DNA of 64,000 nucleotides from NCBI GenBank assembly GCA_012845835.1, contig JABAKD010000009.1, forward strand, positions 11,703,455 through 11,767,454, given 5' to 3'. The stretch is from Undaria pinnatifida. Lineage: Eukaryota; Sar; Phaeophyceae; Laminariales; Alariaceae. The notes beneath the pieces were generated by a model that worked only from the letters and a program-made list of their open reading frames with translations, searched no databases and was not told the DNA's origin. Shown here one piece after another: positions 24,205 through 35,365 of the stretch (within the stretch, counting starts at the first letter, position 1; every line of letters begins with the position of its first letter). Made by a program: the position numbers and the translations under genes.

Positions 24205-24310
24205 AACCCGTTTAGCACCGCACTCCCGACATGGGAACAATACACTTGAAGCTAAACTGGGATAGTTTCAGCAGTTGGAAATGGGCCAATCCTGTACATC
24301 CAATCGGGAC
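24205..24310 (+). repeat. R4 copy, target of the chromovirus
   Basis: TTAACCCGTTTAGCACCGCA leads the copy and GTTGGAAATGGGCCAAT ends it; the retroelement begins directly after. Confidence 0.7.
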
Positions 24311-24579
24311 TGTTAAGATACGGCCTCGAAAGGCCTGTAATTATCCGAATTTGAGATCATTTGGATGGGTTTCGCATGATAAGGTTGGCGTTTATATTCG
24401 GGAAAGTTAGGAAGTAGATCGGAGGCACGTGCCTCCGATCTCAGAAGCTATCCGGGGCTCTGGTGGAAACGAATAAAGCTACGTCTCTACGAAGGCTAAG
24501 AAAGTGAGTACTCTCCGAGGACCTGCTCAATTGGCAGACCTGCAGGGGGCACTCTGTGTCCCCCACCATTTACTTAACA
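24311..24579 (+). repeat. 5' LTR of the chromovirus copy
   Basis: It is collinear with the LTR at 29122 with few differences, and related to the LTRs at 44067 and 44712. It starts TG and ends CA. A palindromic GGAGGCACGTGCCTCC core and GCACTCTGTGTCCCCC near the 3' end are shared by all full copies. Confidence 0.93.
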
Positions 24580-24581
24580 TG

Positions 24582-24595
24582 TGGCGTCGACGAGC
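24582..24595 (+). promoter_or_regulatory. Candidate primer-binding site
   Basis: TGGCGTCGACGAGC begins two bases after the 5' LTR, where a tRNA 3' end (ending CCA) would prime minus-strand synthesis. The tRNA was not identified. Confidence 0.5.
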
Positions 24596-26080
24596 TTGAT
24601 ATGTTATTGTGGCAGCGTTCCTCCAATCTCTCTGATGTTTTTTTTCGTAGCGATTTTGCTTTCGCTTTCCATGGAGCCCACAACCCCTGTTCCTTCTCGG
24701 GTGGCTTCTCAATGGAGGGAGCGCCCTTCTTCCTACAACGGCGACCACAACAGCAGTGAGATGGGAGGGGCCCCTCCTGTTGGTCGCCGGACACGTACTA
24801 CACGGACGACACCTTCCAAGTACGTGCGAACGACACTGCTCTGCGGAGCACACTCCTCGTCTCGGATTTTGGTCTCTCCTGTTGGTCACTGGGCACGCAC
24901 CACACAGACGACACCTCCGAGTACGTGCAGACGACACTGCTCTTCGGAGCACACTGCTCGTCCCGGCCTTTCGTCGCATCAGTTCACCGCCAGCTGGTCA
25001 TACACCACTCCGCAGTGGAACTGCCCGAGCCCCATCCATCAGACTTGTTTGCTCCGCGCTCTGCCAGCATGTTGCGCAGCACATCTCCGCGAATTGCCAG
25101 CACAAGCCGCAAGATCGGCCATCGACTTGTACTTTTTTTGCGCTTCGGGGCTCTGAGGCATATAGACTATGCACGACACGCCACGGACAAGCATACTGGA
25201 ATCAACCCTTCGAATGGCCTTCGACGGGGACTTTGCTTGCTGAGAGAGCCCATGAACCAACATACACCTTTGCTGTCGTGCCCCACACCGAAATCACAGC
25301 TTTGGGTGGACTCGAACCCCTCGCCGAAGCACTGTCTTGGGTGGGCTCGTGCTCCGCACTAAACATGCTGCCTTTGGGTGGGCACCCTCTCACCTCTACC
25401 GCTTTTCACGATTTCGCACACACGAGCCACGTATAAGGATTGACGGCCTTTCTGCTTCCACCGGGAGATTCGTCGCTCGTGTTTCTGCCTCCGTCGCCAC
25501 TCCCGAAGGCTGTACCGCCGCGGGTCGATTCACCTGCCGCCGACACCGTTTTCGCTTCGGTTTTTGCCATACCCATCGAGGGCGGCACGGGCTCCGCAGA
25601 AGCCCTGGCTGCAGCGACGCCCATCGCACAGCCGACTTATCTATCCCGGAGTTCTTTACAGGAGACGGCCCCCGCCGCGACCACCGGTTCGACTGTGTCC
25701 GTCTCCGCTATGCTTGGCACTCCAGCCCCTCCGTCGTCGACGACGCGCCGACGAACAGCGACAACAACGGGTAATGTACCCCCGCTGTAGATTATGGATT
25801 CGGGCCCGGCGGGGCCCCTCGGGCCATCTTCCAGACGAGGTACAACCCCGTCGCGAGTCCCACGGCCGCAGCCGACCCCCGTCGACCGCCGCGACCCCTG
25901 CTTTTGCCGACTGGCCGGTCCGCACGGTGCCACTACCGTCTGACGCGACCACACAGAGCCTATATGGGAACTCCTTTCTTACGGCTCACGCCTTCTCCTG
26001 GTGACACGCCGACTGCATATACAGGTCGGACGCCCGCGGCAACGCGGCTGAATTGCGGTTCGCTGGTTCCGTCGCGCGTT
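24596..26080 (+). pseudogene. Decayed 5' interior of the chromovirus (gag/pol remnant)
   Basis: This GC-rich stretch is open in shifting frames of 100-230 codons, rich in Thr, Pro, Arg and Ala, with duplicated blocks near 24800-24970 (ACGACACTGCTC and CGGAGCACACT each occur twice). Position suggests gag or linker sequence, but no CCHC zinc knuckle, aspartic protease DTG or reverse transcriptase motif could be seen. It is not a recognisable protein. Confidence 0.5.
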
Positions 26081-26089
26081 ATTCACGTG

Positions 26090-27730
26090 ACGATTGGAAG
26101 CGAGAGCAGCACTCTGAGCCGACGTGCCACGCCATGATGCGTTACGTTTCTACCGGCCGCCATCGGTCCTGCCGCCCGACTTTTGGCGTGCTAACTCTCG
26201 CACAAGCGTCCATCCCTCTCAGACATCAAGGAGCTGGCGGGTAAGGGTCGACTACACACAACAACGACGACATCGTCCTACTCGTCCGTAACCCGACACT
26301 GCCGCCAACAAGGTCTGACAAACCCAACTCTGCGGGGCGAGTTGCTTGCCTGCTACACGACGAGCCAGTTCGCATCTACGTTCCCCTGCTCATGTGCCCT
26401 TGGATCATGCAAGCTTGTCACTCGACGGCCTCTTGTCACCTGGCACCACAGGCACGTTGCGCATGCTGGAGCGTTTTCATTGGTGGATTGGCATGGATGT
26501 GTGCACCCGGTGGTGGCTTCGCCACTGCTTGAAGTGCCAAGCGCGGAAAACCCCACGGCTGACTGTCCGCTGGCCCATCATCACAATGCCTCTGCCGGAA
26601 GGTCCAGGTGTCGCCGCCAGTGTTGACTACTTCGGCCCCGTTCCGGTCACACCAGGAGACAACATCTACATCCTGCTGTTGACCGATCGCTTCAGTCGTT
26701 GGGCCGACATGTTCCCCGTCACTGCCGCTGAGTTCACCGCGGAGGGTACAGCCAATATCCTGGTGAACCAATACATCTTCTTGTGGGGGTGCCCGCGCAC
26801 CATACTCTCGGACAACCGACTGCAGCTCTGCTCCAAGCTTTCACGAGCTGTAATATCAGCTGTTGGGTGTGCACAAGCTTGCTACAAGCTCCTATCATCC
26901 CAACTGTAACGGGGGCGTTGAGCGGGTAAATCACACTATGGCACAAATGCTGGCTGTGGTCGTCAACGAGCGGCAAGACGATTGGGACTTGCATCTGCCC
27001 CACGTAGAATTCGCTCACAACAACCCCGTCAGCGCGGCGACGGTCTGGCGCCCAACGGGGTCCACATGGGCAGACTCCTACGGCCCCCCCTGACGGTTTT
27101 CGACCGCACTGGTGTCGTGGGACACCAGAGTCTGGCCCGTGACCACCTGGCCTATTGCGACTTTGCCACCGACCGGCAAAAGCGCGCGAACGACATTGTC
27201 CGCGCACACCGCGCCCTCACCGTTTCCCGTGTTTACCGCAGAAACTCCGCCCTCGCCGACGCGCTGCGTCCAGCACCTAACTTCACTGTAGGTGGTAGGC
27301 ATGGGTATACAATTCTGCCTCTACCATCCGCCAGGGTGTGAAGGCGAACACCGACGCCAAGGTACTCAAGGCCAAACTCGCGCTCAACTGGACGGGCCCG
27401 TACAAGGTCCTGGCCATCGGTCCCTGCTCCGCCACCGAGACTCCGGACGGCTCGCCGCTCGGGAGCAACCTCCTCTATTTGGATCTCCCTTCCGACCTGC
27501 CTGGTTCGGACGCTCGTCGGCGTGTGGCCATCGAGCGCTGCAAATCCTGTGCCAATCCCCACGACAGCGGGGACATGCCCAAATACCTACCGGCGGGGCT
27601 GACACAGTACATGCTCAACAATTTTTCCAAGAAATCCCCGCCGTACCACGTCACTCAAGACGACGTTTCGACTCCCCTCCAACGGCTGGAGGTGGAGCAG
27701 ACCACTGGTCCTCAGTCGGTACGGGGGCGA
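26090..27730 (+). pseudogene. Ty3/Gypsy integrase, frameshifted
   Basis: A zinc-binding HHCC module is split by a frameshift: the His pair lies near 26415-26435 and HCLKCQ at about 26523-26540. The DDE core has D in VDYFGP (26625-26627), D in TILSDN (26811-26813) and E in GGVERVN (26920-26922). The second D and the E are 109 bases apart, which fits D-35-E plus one inserted base. A C-terminal GPY/F motif (NWTGPYKV, near 27386-27409) follows after another shift near 27290. The enzyme normally inserts the cDNA into host chromatin; this copy cannot make it intact. Confidence 0.9.
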
Positions 27731-27731
27731 G

Positions 27732-27850
27732 ATGGCGTTCATCGCGGTGCTATACAAGACGCATTGGGCGGGACTCTCCGAACCTTCCTGGGAGCGGGAA
27801 ATGGACCTTCACCTCTCCCGCTCCCACATCTTGCGTTATTGGCCGGAACC
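27732..27850 (+). pseudogene. Chromodomain of the retroelement
   Basis: The segment reads VLYKTHWAGLSEPSWERE followed by an ILRYW end, the W..L.EPSWE...L...ILxYW pattern of a chromodomain. It directly follows integrase, the diagnostic arrangement of chromoviruses, where it targets integration to marked histones. It lies in a different frame from the GPY region before it and the domain after it. Confidence 0.8.
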
Positions 27851-28306
27851 CCGGACCAGCATCGCCAAACCAACCGCCTGTACCGCCGAATGCGGATCAG
27901 GGCGGCACACCTCGAGTTCTCCCGCAACAACGAGGAACGTTTCCAAGCGCCGGGTTACGCCTGTGTTCCCCGCGCCGATTGGCTCCGTCGCTACTACGAC
28001 ACAGTACTCCCTAAGGGAGCCCACTTTTCGTACAAGGGAGACGATGGGATATGGTGGCTTGGAAAAATCAGCGCGAGCACTACCGAGGACAAGGTATACC
28101 TGGTCCGCTTTCTGGACGACCCGGGACCGATTAAACTTCCTCTTCCCCCGGCGCGCTACACGACTTCGACGGGAGCCGTACGAGGCTCTTGGTGCTTGCA
28201 AATTCACATCGCCAGTGCGCTTCCTCGGGGAATCCAACGTAACGTAGACGAATCTCGAGCGCGGCCGTGGCCAGTTGACTTTCAAGCCGCCACCGCTCCT
28301 CGATAA
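27850..28306 (+). pseudogene. C-terminal module of the retroelement polyprotein
   Basis: About 150 codons are open to TAA at 28304-28306 and contain SYKGDDGIWWLGKI and YLVRFLDDPGP. This resembles a Tudor- or chromo-like beta-barrel reading head placed after the chromodomain. The fold assignment is inference from pattern only. It shares the frame of the GPY segment at 27338, so the chromodomain lies between two compensating shifts. Confidence 0.6.
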
Positions 28307-29121
28307 TTCTTCATTTTGTAGAGTTATGAGGTTTGAGCCTTTGTCTTTGGGTTGTTTGTAGTGTCCTAAGGGTCTTCGTCGAGTTTTGGGGCGGTTCTTT
28401 CCATTATTTTTCTTTCTGTCCTGCCGAACCCCCTGCTCAGTGCCGGGCCAGGGTTCGGGTAAAACGCCGCTATCTGAGGCGCAGGGCTGTCGCTTTTCGT
28501 CATTGTTCAATTTCGCCCTGCCGAAACCCTCCTCAGCCCAGAGCCGGGGGGCGACCAGGGTACCCTGTTCGCGCGTAACGTGGTACACGGCTATGTACGG
28601 GTCTGTGTGTCATCTTATATCTTTTGTGTGTAGTATTTGTTCTACTTTGTTTTTTTCGTCTACACACTTCCCCCCCTAGAGGGGCTGTAAGTGTTGCCAC
28701 CTTCCATCCCGGGTATTCGTCGTTTCCTCCTCTAACCCCCCGCCTTGCCGATGGCCCGCGGGAGGCTTTTCGCATGACTTCTCCCTTGTGTTAGCGTCTG
28801 TGTTCCCCTCAATATCGACGAGGGCTCGCCTCGCCATAGTACTTTTTCTGTGGTTGGTTTGCCGTAGAGCCTTTCCTGCCCTCCCCCGCCACACCGGCGG
28901 CACACGGCAGGGTTTTGATGGGTGACTTTTTGCCTTGTTGTAGGGTCTGCATTTCTTTCAACTGTTTTTCTTCGCGTGTTCCTGGCCCCATAGCCAGACC
29001 GTTAGAAGTGTGGGAGTGAGTTTTGAGGAGCCGCATCTTCGACTCATGGTCTAGTTCGTAGAACCGGAGTTTCCCCGAATCTCCCATATTTCTGCATATG
29101 CGACTCATCAGGGTGGGCTAG
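28307..29121 (+). other. 3' untranslated interior and polypurine tract of the retroelement
   Basis: No gene is seen in these 815 bases. The last 270 or so (28838-29121) are repeated almost unchanged inside the deleted copy at 44.36-44.71 kb, including ACACCGGCGGCA and the final GGGTGGGCTAG. That last block directly before the LTR is the likely polypurine tract for plus-strand priming. Confidence 0.7.
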
Positions 29122-29391
29122 TGTTAAGATACGGCCTCGAAAGGCCTGTAATTATCCGAATTTGAGATCATTTGGATGGGTTTCGTATGATAAGGTTGGC
29201 GTTTTATATTCGGGAAAGCTAGGAAGTAGGTCGGAGGCACGTGCCTCCGATCTCAGAAGCTATCCGGGGCTCTGGTGGAAACGAATAAAGCTACGTCTCT
29301 ACGAAGGAAAAGAAAGTGAGTACTCTCCGAGGACCTGCTCAATTGGCAGACCTGCAGGGGGCACTCTGTGTCCCCCACCATCAATTTAATA
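29122..29391 (+). repeat. 3' LTR of the chromovirus copy
   Basis: This is the direct repeat of the 5' LTR. Its terminal CA has mutated to TA, so the end reads AATTTAATA. It is followed at once by the target duplication GGAC. Confidence 0.92.
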
Positions 29392-29559
29392 GGACCCCCA
29401 GGCATACCGACCGAAACTATGCTCCGAGAGGTAGGTGTGACATTGCCAGCCGTCGAGTTGGAGCGCGCAGCGGCAGGACTAGTTTTGTGCTGTTAATGAT
29501 ATATTGTGGTTGCGCACTCGCCGGAGATCTCCATACACACCAGCAGTAATTGTGCATAG

Positions 29560-29645
29560 CTCGATTAGAGGGTATTAGTCCGTTTGACTGCTGGCAAAAG
29601 GCCAACCCATCGCCTACAACTACCGTGCCCAGACTAAGCCTGTAT
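29560..29645 (-). repeat. R3 copy
   Basis: The reverse complement has GGCTTAGTCTGGGCA and CAGTCAAACGGACTAATACC. It is followed by a short end-like stretch (29650-29690) resembling R1. Confidence 0.55.
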
Positions 29646-29789
29646 ATATTCAAAATGAAAACTACACTTCATCTAGCTGTGATATCGTTTTCTTTTTGTA
29701 AAGCTAAACTAATCTTGATATGCCTTACACAAAGTACGTAGCATCGGGTACTAACTGTGCACGCGCCCTGTTCATCTCAGTAGAATGAT

Positions 29790-30136
29790 ACTACTACTGT
29801 AACACTACTGTAACACTACTGTAACACTACTGTAACACTACTGTAACACTACTGTAACACTATTGTAACACTGCTGTAACACTGCTGTAACACTACTGTA
29901 ACACTGCTGTAACACTACTGTAATACTACTGTAACACTACTGTAACACTGCTGTAACACTGCTGTAACACTACTGTAACACTGCTGTAACACTACTGTAA
30001 CACTGCTGTAACACTACTGTAACACTACTGTAACACTACTGTAACACTGCTGTAACACCACTGTAACACTACTGTAACACTACTGTAACACTGCTGTAAC
30101 ACTGCTGTAATACTACTACTGTAATACTACTGTAAT
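29790..30136 (+). repeat. 11-bp minisatellite (CTGTAACACTA)n
   Basis: About 30 units; variation is almost limited to an A/G change (CTACTG versus CTGCTG). Not CRISPR: there are no spacers. Confidence 0.95.
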
Positions 30137-30218
30137 CGTCAGTGTTTTTTCGGAGTGTTGTTTTTCCTTTGAACTCCCATCGCGGCTATTACAGTGTACT
30201 GATAGCCCCTGAACGGAG

Positions 30219-30640
30219 CTTACCAAGCACATTCGCATTGTTAAGCGTTTCACTGGCGTGTTTGCGAGATACATAGATACCAAGGTTGGTTGGGGTACCA
30301 AGCTTACCAAGCACATTCGCATTATTACGCATTTTACTACCTGGTAGCGTGTTTGCGAGATACATACACCAGGTTGGTTGGGGTACCAAGCTTACCAAGC
30401 ACATTCGCATTACTACGCATTTTACTAACGTGTTTGCGAGATACATATACCAAGGTTGGTTGGGGTACCAAGCTTACCAAGCACATTCGCATTAATACGC
30501 AATATTAGCGTGTTTGCGAGATACATATATACCAAGTTTGGTTGGGGTACCAAGCTTACCAAGCGCGTTCACATTATTACACATTCGAATCGGGGTGTTT
30601 GCGAGAAACCGTACCAAGTTTGGTTGGGTGGGAGAGTTGT
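30219..30640 (+). repeat. Five tandem units of 82-88 bp
   Basis: Each unit has GCTTACCAAGCACATTCGCA, a variable A/T-rich stretch, GTGTTTGCGAGATACATA and GGTTGGTTGGGGTACCAA. Unit starts are 30219, 30302, 30390, 30472 and 30554; the last unit decays near 30640. Confidence 0.9.
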
Positions 30641-30739
30641 TAATAGGCGTCATCCCACGGCAGGAGTTGCAGTTCTTTAGCCAAAAAAAGGTATACCGTG
30701 CCTCGGTTATTGACCTCCTCAGGTGAGGAACTACCGGTT

Positions 30740-31095
30740 CGTCATTAGTCGAGTAATTTCACGAGTACGATTTGTTTTCGGACTATGGCATCTATTCATA
30801 CAAGAGAAGCTTGGTCGGGTTGGGCGAGCGAACGCCTCCGAAGGTCATGTCTCGGGTGATGATGATGGTGAGACATTGAGGTCCTCGACGTTACAGGAGG
30901 TCAAGAAACTTTCTGCTGCTGCGCCGCTACCTCCGCGGAATGGCTCTTCGAGTAGGCACGAAAACATGTAATATTAGTATTGAAACCGTCACAATCCAAG
31001 GTCAACTCGACCCACGAACGAATCGGCGAACTGATACAACAAAACGGTGGCTTAAAAAATCTGCTTCAGATGCTTGAAATCCTCTGCACCATTTT
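30740..31095 (+). repeat. R6 copy, diverged
   Basis: GGTTGGGCGAGCGAACGCC, TCTCGGGTGATGATGATGG, then a second diverged end GAAATCCTCTGCACC near 31076. Confidence 0.55.
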
Positions 31096-31204
31096 TTTAC
31101 TTCGACCCTAATTTTTTCGTGGATTTTGGTTGGCCTTAACCTTCTCTTTTTTTTCGTGGATTGGTTGGCCTTGACCTATTTTTTTTTTGTGGATTGGTTC
31201 CGGC

Positions 31205-31620
31205 CTTGGGTTTATTTGTAAAACAATAAAACTACACTTCTCCTTGCTGTTAGATCAAGATTTCGTCGAACTCTCATATTTTTGCAAGCTGTCTGTGATA
31301 CTACGATCGCGCGTATTTCTGTGCGTGTGTGTCCTCATTAAGGATATAGGTCGGCGACTCCCCTTAGAACTAGAACCAGGGTCATCAGGGTGGTGTTAAT
31401 CAATCTGCGCACGGAAACTATAAAACCCGATTTTGAGGAGGGCAAAATCTGACGGCTGTGGAACACACCCATTTATTGTGTATATAGTCGTATGATCGGT
31501 GAGGGGAGGGCGGGCGGGTTAGAGGCTCGGGTGGGGGGGGGGGGGGTACTCAGTTGGGGGGGGGGGGTACGGGGGGGGGGGGGGGTCAACGTTCTTAGGG
31601 GGGGGGGGCGGGGTACTCAT
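31205..31620 (+). repeat. R1 arm (+) followed by poly-G runs
   Basis: The arm carries AAGATTTCGTCGAA, CTACGATCGCGCGTATT, CATTAAGGATATAGGTCGGC and ACTATAAAACCC, then several long G runs (31530-31610). It faces the minus-strand arm ending at 35365, so the 4.2 kb between could be one foldback-type element later filled with MITEs. Confidence 0.65.
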
Positions 31621-32128
31621 TTGTTGCTTGCCTTAAGTCATTTGACCATTGACCACGCATCCCTTTCGAGACGAAGCCCCGTTCCTATTCCTAATAGAGA
31701 CACCTCCAACATTTGGGCGCTCATTACGCTTTTTCCATATATTACACAAAAACTGTTCACTTATCGTATCCCCTTCCTGTTTCGCCGCGTGCGGCCACCA
31801 TCTATCTCCTAGGATAGCGATCGTTTTCTCGCTACTCTCTAGCCTACCAAACCCCTCCATGTCGAACATTCGTCTAATTCCCTGAGGGATCAGGGGGGGG
31901 GGGGGGGGGAGATAGATGGGAGCAACACATTCTATCTGCATGCTAAACACGGGTTTGTTTGTGACGTTCGTTGGTTTGGATACTGTTTGTTGTATTTTTT
32001 CTACCGTCCTAAAGGATTTGGAGATCGCACAATATCTACCTGGTAGTAGTTTGTCTCAAGCATATGGCATGGGTGCAATTCAGGTAGTATGCTGGTGATC
32101 ATGGAAGCACTGAGAGGGGGGGGCGCAG

Positions 32129-32404
32129 GACGCGTGCTACGATGGAGGTAGCGATTTTCGTCTGAAATGGTTACTGAATGACGGGCCTTCTTAACCCCAA
32201 ATGGTCGGAACTAGTTTTGTTTCTTTTGCGAGTGTGGTTCTCGTCGTGTACCTATTAGGCTGGCCCATGGGGATTTTTTCATCCGGTTCTAGCGGTTATA
32301 TGTTGTTCTCTCCAAATCTATTTTTGGTAGAAGGGTTTCTTAAGCTCCCAATATGAAGGAAGCTCATGGAAAAAACGATGCACCTCTATATCGTACCACG
32401 CGTC
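32129..32404. mobile_element. MITE family A, copy 2
   Basis: The ends GACGCGTGCTACGAT and, inverted, GACGCGTGGTACGAT bound 276 bases with the family interior (GAATGACGGGCC, TTCTTAAGCTCCC). GCAG flanks both sides (32125-32128 and 32405-32408). Confidence 0.75.
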
Positions 32405-32784
32405 GCAGGTGGGGTCGGTCGTGTACCCGAAACCCACACGCACACACTTACTTTTTCCCGCGGCAATAATATCTCTGCTGCGTAAATAAGGGGAAGGAAT
32501 TGTGCTTTGAACCACAATATCGCACAACAAGTGCTGCTTCCGATTAGTTTGTCTCCCACAACCGTGCGTGCACTTATTAAAGGGGTTGATATGTGCCATT
32601 ATGTTCGGAGATGTAAAGGTCGTTTTATACTCATATCAATATCAAATCGGTCCCTATATTTTAGCCCAAGGTGGTATGTGCCACCACGACGACGACGGTG
32701 TAAACAGCCGGACTGGAAGAAGACAAACCGCGACGACGAAACCAAGACTGTACACAGCCGTGGGTCGTTAGTGCGGTAGCCTTT

Positions 32785-32945
32785 AGTGCGGGGTCCCAGT
32801 TTACTGCGGTCGAAATATCTTGCCACGACCTCATCCTACATCGTGCTGATGTACTGCACTCCTGTGATTGTGCGGGGGTCCCAGTTTAGTGCGGTTATTG
32901 CCATCTGGTAAGGCACCGCACTAATGAGGGATCACGACTGTATTC
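32785..32945 (+). repeat. R9 motif pair
   Basis: GTGCGGGGTCCCAGTTTACT (from about 32790) and GTGCGGGGGTCCCAGTTTAG (from about 32870) repeat about 80 bases apart, followed by ACCGCACTAA. A diverged inverted match is at 52915-52935. Confidence 0.6.
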
Positions 32946-33342
32946 ATTCGTAGCTACGAGGAGCAGTAGTGCGGTCGCAAAGAGAGAGAGAGAGCGAAAT
33001 AAGCAAAAATTACGGGAAAAGTTTCAAGGCTTCTTAGGTACGCAGCGCAACTTGAAAGGAGAGGGCCCATAAAAGTGTGGGTGTGGGCCCCGATAGAGAG
33101 TCCTCCACCACCAACGTTTCTCCTCGTGCCGTTCCCGTTTAGGAGAGGATTGTAGTTTAGCTATTGTTTAATGGTAATGATACCGTTGATTAAAGTTGAT
33201 TGTTGTTGTTGTCATTGTTGTTGTTGTTACATTACAGGGGACGGTAGAGAGCCCCCCCCCCCCCTCCTCTCCCTGCCAGAATCAACGTCTTCCACAAAGA
33301 AGCTACGAAGTAAGGGCATTAGACCCAAAGAATGACTGTATT

Positions 33343-33633
33343 GACGCACGCTACGAAAGAGGTAGTGGCAATTTTTGTGTGAAATATTTTCTGAATGACG
33401 GGGCTCCTTAACCCAAAGTTTGTCAGAAAAACGCCTCATTTTTTGTTCTGCACTCGATTCTCGTCGTGTACCTATCAGGCCATGGGACTTTGTCATCCGG
33501 TACCGTACTTGTAGCAGTTTTTTTATTTTTCTCCAAATCAGTTTTTTGGGAGAGATCTTGAGCTCCCCGAAAGAAAAAAAAATCAGGGGGAGTGTTGGAA
33601 AAAAAGAGGTGCACCTCTATCGTAGCACGCATC
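33343..33633. mobile_element. MITE family A, copy 3
   Basis: The ends GACGCACGCTACGAAAGAGG and, inverted, GATGCGTGCTACGATAGAGG enclose GAATGACGGGGCTCCTTAACC and AGATCTTGAGCTCCCC. No clear target duplication remains. Confidence 0.7.
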
Positions 33634-33682
33634 TTACATTAACAGTAGTATGATTTTGGCGAGATAGATATTGATTGTACAG

Positions 33683-33953
33683 GACTGATTCTACCATAGC
33701 CCCCCCCCTAAAACCAACGGTTTTCTTCAACGAACGTTTCATGGCAGCTCTGCTCGACATGAGGAAAGTTGCTATTAAATCAAGGTCTCCGTTCGCATAT
33801 TTTTCTTGTTTGCAAAGGACTATCGAACGATGAAGTCGGGGTGGCAAGGGGCATCGTATTTCAGGAGGAGGTACGGCCGGAAGCTGGTTTCAAAATCGGC
33901 GATTTCGTTACAAGAAAAATTGGGGGGGCTATCGTAGAACGACTCACAGATGC
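33683..33953. mobile_element. MITE family B, copy 1
   Basis: The left end GACTGATTCTACCATAGCCC and the inverted right end GAGTCGTTCTACGATAGCCC, both running into a C tract, form imperfect inverted ends. The interior AACGAACGTTTCATG, GTCGGGGTGGCA and GGTTTCAAAATCGGCGATTT recurs inverted at 40.46-40.74 kb. Short frames here look alike between copies only because the DNA is alike. Confidence 0.65.
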
Positions 33954-34449
33954 GCAGCCGCTGCATTGTTCAGCCCAGTAATGTGTAACTATCACTCATC
34001 GCGCCCCTTTGGCCCGAGTACCACATCCAATTCGTCCGCGAATGACGGTGGTATGTTTTGTAGGCGGCATCAACATAAAAAAAAAACTTGTGCCGCGCGC
34101 TAGCTACTACGAAGGACGTCCTGCCGTCGACGCCATGTATAATAAGACTAGGGGGGCTGCTACAGACACAGACCACCGTTTTTTGCAGGTTTCTCTGCTA
34201 GGCAGGTTCCACGTTAGTCACTCACTTTGTACTATTAATAGAAAGCTCTTGTATTAGTTCCACACACGCCACGGATGAACTGATAATAGCGTTCAATTCC
34301 GCGAGGCAAAAGCAGCATCCCCTTTTTCCTATACGCACATGCCTTCAAAGGCATGTGAAACCCATTTATATCCAGCCGGTATCCCATATCTTACGCCTTG
34401 TCAGGCTCCCAGTACAATACCATAACAGACGTGCATGCATATACGTATA

Positions 34450-35365
34450 TATATTATTTGTGACCTAAACCTCCTAAAAAATCTCCCCCCCCCCCCCTCT
34501 TGCTCTCCCTTACTCAAACGCCCCACCAAATATCGAAATCCGCCACATTAATAAACACTTCACGCACAGGATATCACCTCATTATCTTTCGAGAGCCATC
34601 CATGCCGCTGTGTTCCCCCCCCCCCCCGCCTCGAACGCCCCCTTCTTCCCCATCACCCGCACCTTCGCCTAGACCTAGCACCACACGTATAACAAACCCC
34701 TCACCTAAAACCGTCCCCCCCCCCCCCCCCCCCCCGCCCCCCCCCCCCCCGCCCCCACCCCCCACCCTCCCCCCCCAACCCATCCCAACCCCACCCCCTC
34801 GAACACTCCACCCTCTCTTTACTCACTGATTGCACGAATTACCCCAGGATATACATGATAAACTGATGTATTATTTCCAAAAATGTCACATTTATCCCCT
34901 CAAAATAATGTATAGTTTCCAGACACATATTGAGCTGCCGCCCCCCCCCCCCCACCCCCCCGCCCCCAATAATATACTGGTGCCAAAACCGTCAGATTTA
35001 TCCCCTCGAAAGGATTTATAGCTTACATGCACAAATTGCCCCTTTCCCCGCCCCCCCCGCCCCCCTCCAAACCCGCTCGCTTTTGATCAAAACCAGGCCC
35101 CCCTTTCCCTTCACAGCTGTCAGATTTTGTCCCCCTCAGAAACGGGTTTTATAGTTTCCGCGCACAGACTGACTAAAATCATCCTGTTGACCCTGATAGC
35201 TACACTGTAGTTGTAAGGGGAGTCGCCGACCTATATCCTTAATGAGGACGCACAACTCGTAATGCGCGCGATCGGAGTATCACACACAGCTTGCAAAGAT
35301 GAGTTTCGACGAAATCTTCGATCTCACAGCTGGAGTGTATTTTAATTTTTATAATATATATATAA
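34450..35365 (-). repeat. R1 arm (-) with three G/C-run subunits
   Basis: On the minus strand this starts with AATTAAAATACACTCCAGCT and runs through the family blocks. It then repeats a roughly 130-bp subunit (CTATAAA/CTATACA..GGGGATAAATCTGACGG plus a long G run) about three times. The C runs at 34610-34780 are these G runs seen from the plus strand. Open Pro-rich frames here are artefacts. Confidence 0.65.

Larger units (their letters stand above)
24311..29391 (+). mobile_element. Ty3/Gypsy chromovirus LTR retrotransposon, internally deleted
   Basis: Two direct LTRs (269 and 270 bp, starting TGTTAAGATA and ending near TTTAACA) bound a 4.54-kb interior. Both ends carry the 4-bp duplication GGAC (24307-24310 and 29392-29395), so this is one insertion unit. 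The interior retains integrase, a GPY/F motif and a chromodomain, in that order. The interior before integrase is only about 1.7 kb and shows no YxDD reverse transcriptase or RNase H motif, so gag-RT sequence has been lost or is unrecognisable. Several frameshifts show it is not autonomous. The host DNA at the target is a copy of the GCACCGCACTCC dispersed repeat. Confidence 0.93.

Noticed and set aside
29790..30640. CRISPR-like periodic repeats
   Set aside because: The first array is a pure 11-bp tandem without spacers. In the second the between-core segments are related to each other, the units are 82-88 bp, and the genome is eukaryotic.
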